This document shows positions 62,189-64,000 of a DNA stretch of 64,000 nt, one piece after another; the first letter of the stretch is position 1; the number at the start of each line of letters is the position of its first letter. The notes beneath the pieces were generated by a model. It made no database searches. It was not told the origin of the DNA and saw only the letters and a program-made list of their open reading frames with translations. This stretch comes from CAVXSP01 sp963724645 (GTDB lineage Bacteria > Acidobacteriota > Vicinamibacteria > Vicinamibacterales > SCN-69-37), in assembly GCA_963724645.1 (NCBI GenBank), contig CAVRVJ010000001.1, forward strand, positions 248,001 through 312,000, read 5' to 3'. Position numbers and translations under genes: made by a program.

Positions 62189-62303
62189 GGAGAGATGTCC
62201 GAGTGGTTGAAGGAGCGCAGTGTCCGAGTGGTTGAAGGAGCACGCTTGGAAAGCGTGTGTAGGGGAAACTCTACCGTGGGTTCGAATCCCACTCTCTCCG
62301 CCA
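62189..62303 (+). tRNA. tRNA-Ser (GGA) gene with a 25-bp tandem duplication in the D-arm region
   Basis: Acceptor GGAGAGA at 62189-62195 pairs with the 3' strand TCTCTCC before GCCA; anticodon arm GCTTGGAAAGC (anticodon GGA), a long variable arm and T arm GTGGG TTCGAAT CCCAC are normal. Between acceptor and anticodon arm the D-arm segment TGTCCGAGTGGTTGAAGGAG occurs twice (62196-62215 and 62221-62240), a 25-bp unit. Total 115 nt versus 90 without the extra unit. The 5' acceptor strand lies next to the first copy, so a mature tRNA would contain two D arms unless the extra unit is removed. Confidence 0.8.
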
Positions 62304-62615
62304 GTTCCAGGTGTGCACATTTCCTCAGCAATTTCGCCAATTCGTTGGCCAAAATAACGACCGCGTGTCATTTCACGTTCCATTCGGATGGGAAATCGAG
62401 TCAGATTGACGCGCGTCAGGCGGAATCCCTTGGGAAATCCCTCTGTCCGGCTCAGGTTGTTTGGGCAGAAAAGAGCACGCGTCTCTCCACCACAACTTCA
62501 CAATTCCCCGAATTGCTGAGGGCTTTCGCGGCGTGACACTCGAAATAAGCGCGAGTGCCATTTTCGTGTGCCATCCGGGCTGACGCAGTAACGGCGGCTC
62601 CATTCAGAGTCGCCC
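62304..62615. other. Intergenic region after tRNA-Ser
   Basis: 312 bp without a supportable gene or obvious hairpin terminator. Base composition is lower in GC than the surroundings, consistent with foreign DNA inserted near the tRNA. Confidence 0.45.
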
Positions 62616-64000
62616 TCAGTGTTCCGCGCATCGGGCCTGCGCAATCGCGCGATCCCTTGCCGAGCTATTCGCATCGATTGGGAGCACCGAACTGGCTCGC
62701 GCTTCGGACAGCAGGCGATCCGCGTCCGCTTTCAGTAAGAAGTGCTCCCGGACGGCGTCGGCGGCCGCGCGCTGCACGACGCAGACGTAGCCGTCGAGCG
62801 TACCGTACCGTTCCTCGATCGATGGCCGCGGATCGTGCGTGGCCGTTCGGTCGGCGTGTGTCCGAGCGAACGGAACGTAGCTCCCCTGAAATCCACAGCC
62901 CTGCCCCTTGAAGAACCCCGACGCGGTGACATTCCAGCCGAGGTAGGTACCGAGCGGCGCTTGGTGCAGGACCGACGGCACGCCAGACGTTTCGTTGCCG
63001 TCGGCATTCGTGACCGGTACGTAGGTCGGGATGAGGTGCGCGATCCGAGGCGGCAGCAGCGTGATCACACCTGAGAGATCGTTCGCGAGGAACTGGGGCC
63101 CAAAATCGTAGTCGAGTACCGGGTTCAGGAGTTGCCCATTGATCGCGAGCCCCGGAATCGCGGGGAAGCCGCGAACCCAAGCGGCGACGGACTCCAGCTC
63201 TCCACGGGCTAGCATGGGGTATCGGCTTGGCGGCGGCTCGATGCCATTGGCCACCCAGTCAACGAGCGCAGCCGTCAAGGCTCGCGTCGTGTCGGATTCG
63301 GGGTTCGGATTTCCCGGCAGAGCGCAGGCGCCACCGCTGGCTGGCGGATCGACCTGGAATCCGCCTCGGCCACCTCCGTGCGTCGTGCCCGGGTAGTAGT
63401 AGCGACGCACGTTGTTAGGCAGCGGAATGTCCGCCTTGGCGTCCGTGCCAATCAGTCCCGGCGACATCCGCAGGCCCCAGAACTCGGTTGAGCCAAAGGC
63501 TTCAATCACCTTCGGGCAGGTGTGACTCGCTGAGCAGCGGTCGAGCAAACTCGCTGTCGCGCGTGCGCGCGTCTTGTCGTCGTACCGGGTCCACCAGAGC
63601 GCGGGCTCGCTGCCGGGCTCGTACAACGTCGCCGCGCCGCCTGGCAGCGCAAACCTGAAGTTCATCGGCGTCTGCCGGGCCGCGATGCGCGGAAAGACGC
63701 CGTCCCAGACGATGTCGCCTCGTAGGTCTTCGTTGAATCCCAGGTGGATCATCGTCTTGATGAAATTGCCGGACTGCGAGTCGCCGATGGCGATCGCGTG
63801 CGCGACGCGCCCCGCGACGGGGTTGGGCGTGCCGGCCGAGTCGACTCGAGAATGGCGGAAGAACGCCACGATGTCTCGGGTCGCTGCGAGGCCGATGCCG
63901 AGGACAAGCGGATCCTTGGCGGTGTAGACGAGCTCGTACAGCCGCGCCGGGTCGAAGCCATCCTTGAGGCAGACGCGCGCCGGATCGGGCATTCCGGGGA
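62616..64000 (-). CDS. Large alpha/beta hydrolase-domain protein (5' end beyond window)
   Basis: More than 460 residues, open to the right edge. The GDSQSGNFIKTMIHLGFNEDL segment carries a nucleophile-elbow-like G-D-S-Q-S-G. Later TEFWGLRMSPGLIGTDAKADIP and YYYPGTTHGGGRGGFQ contain the Asp and His region expected for the catalytic triad. The layout matches the alpha/beta-hydrolase 'domain 10' family of long secreted hydrolases seen in Acidobacteriota and Proteobacteria. Start and signal peptide are not visible; Met at 63992 may be internal. Substrate unknown. Confidence 0.7.
   Translation of the reverse strand, partial: PGMPDPARVCLKDGFDPARLYELVYTAKDPLVLGIGLAATRDIVAFFRHSRVDSAGTPNPVAGRVAHAIAIGDSQSGNFIKTMIHLGFNEDLRGDIVWDGVFPRIAARQTPMNFRFALPGGAATLYEPGSEPALWWTRYDDKTRARATASLLDRCSASHTCPKVIEAFGSTEFWGLRMSPGLIGTDAKADIPLPNNVRRYYYPGTTHGGGRGGFQVDPPASGGACALPGNPNPESDTTRALTAALVDWVANGIEPPPSRYPMLARGELESVAAWVRGFPAIPGLAINGQLLNPVLDYDFGPQFLANDLSGVITLLPPRIAHLIPTYVPVTNADGNETSGVPSVLHQAPLGTYLGWNVTASGFFKGQGCGFQGSYVPFARTHADRTATHDPRPSIEERYGTLDGYVCVVQRAAADAVREHFLLKADADRLLSEARASSVLPIDANSSARDRAIAQARCAEH

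Overview
This is a GC-rich bacterial chromosome segment, most likely from an Acidobacteriota lineage (Vicinamibacteria-like). That placement is an inference from gene content: a MacB/FtsX-type permease of the acidobacterial duplicated type, a PadR regulator paired with a PspC protein, a CadC-like HTH/TolB-N/TPR regulator, PD40 beta-propellers and an IspH/LytB. No rRNA or ribosomal-protein gene is present to confirm it.

Layout. 0-3.3 kb: a gene resembling a contractile tail sheath (running off the left edge) with a DUF3467-like gene, divergent from a putative metallohydrolase. 3.4-6.8 kb: scarred DNA holding truncated di-heme peroxidase, protein-kinase propeller and GH1 glucosidase genes and a HigBA-like pair with a broken toxin. 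7-11 kb: a secreted cupin, a PD40 propeller and an HTH-TPR regulator. 11.2-17.5 kb: a compact ParA / response-regulator / Cds1-like PLP enzyme operon, divergent from a PIG-L deacetylase fused to a cyclic-nucleotide-binding domain. 17.5-19.3 kb: rhodanese and restriction/GxxExxY/aldehyde-dehydrogenase fragments.

19.3-32.7 kb is the most unusual region: two tandem cassettes (about 6.0 and 7.1 kb) ordered by three direct repeats of the 3' end of a tRNA-Asn gene, each preceded by a related block of about 199 bp. Only the right-most copy is an intact tRNA. No integrase lies inside. Cassette 1 carries essentially one gene, a TIR / nSTAND NTPase / transmembrane / about 20 WD40-repeat protein of the immune-sensor type, now frameshifted. 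Cassette 2 carries an IS110 transposase gene, a DUF2442/DUF4160 pair and a SNF2 helicase / SWIM zinc-finger pair, all frameshifted.

32.7-57.9 kb is mostly ordinary chromosome: DJ-1/PfpI, DsbD-N, OsmC, membrane proteins, recR-ybaB-dnaX with the SRP RNA gene, PadR/PspC, the permease, mug, a B12/radical-SAM protein, glutathione peroxidase, an M61 peptidase, ispH, AraC, and a MoxR/VWA pair. 58-64 kb has a TetR/family-VIII-esterase divergent pair, a frameshifted tyrosine integrase, a VapBC-like pair, a tRNA-Ser gene with a 25-bp internal duplication, and the 3' part of a large alpha/beta hydrolase.

Many genes contain single-base frameshifts, concentrated in the cassettes but also in housekeeping-like genes. 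Real decay and consensus errors cannot be separated from this sequence alone.
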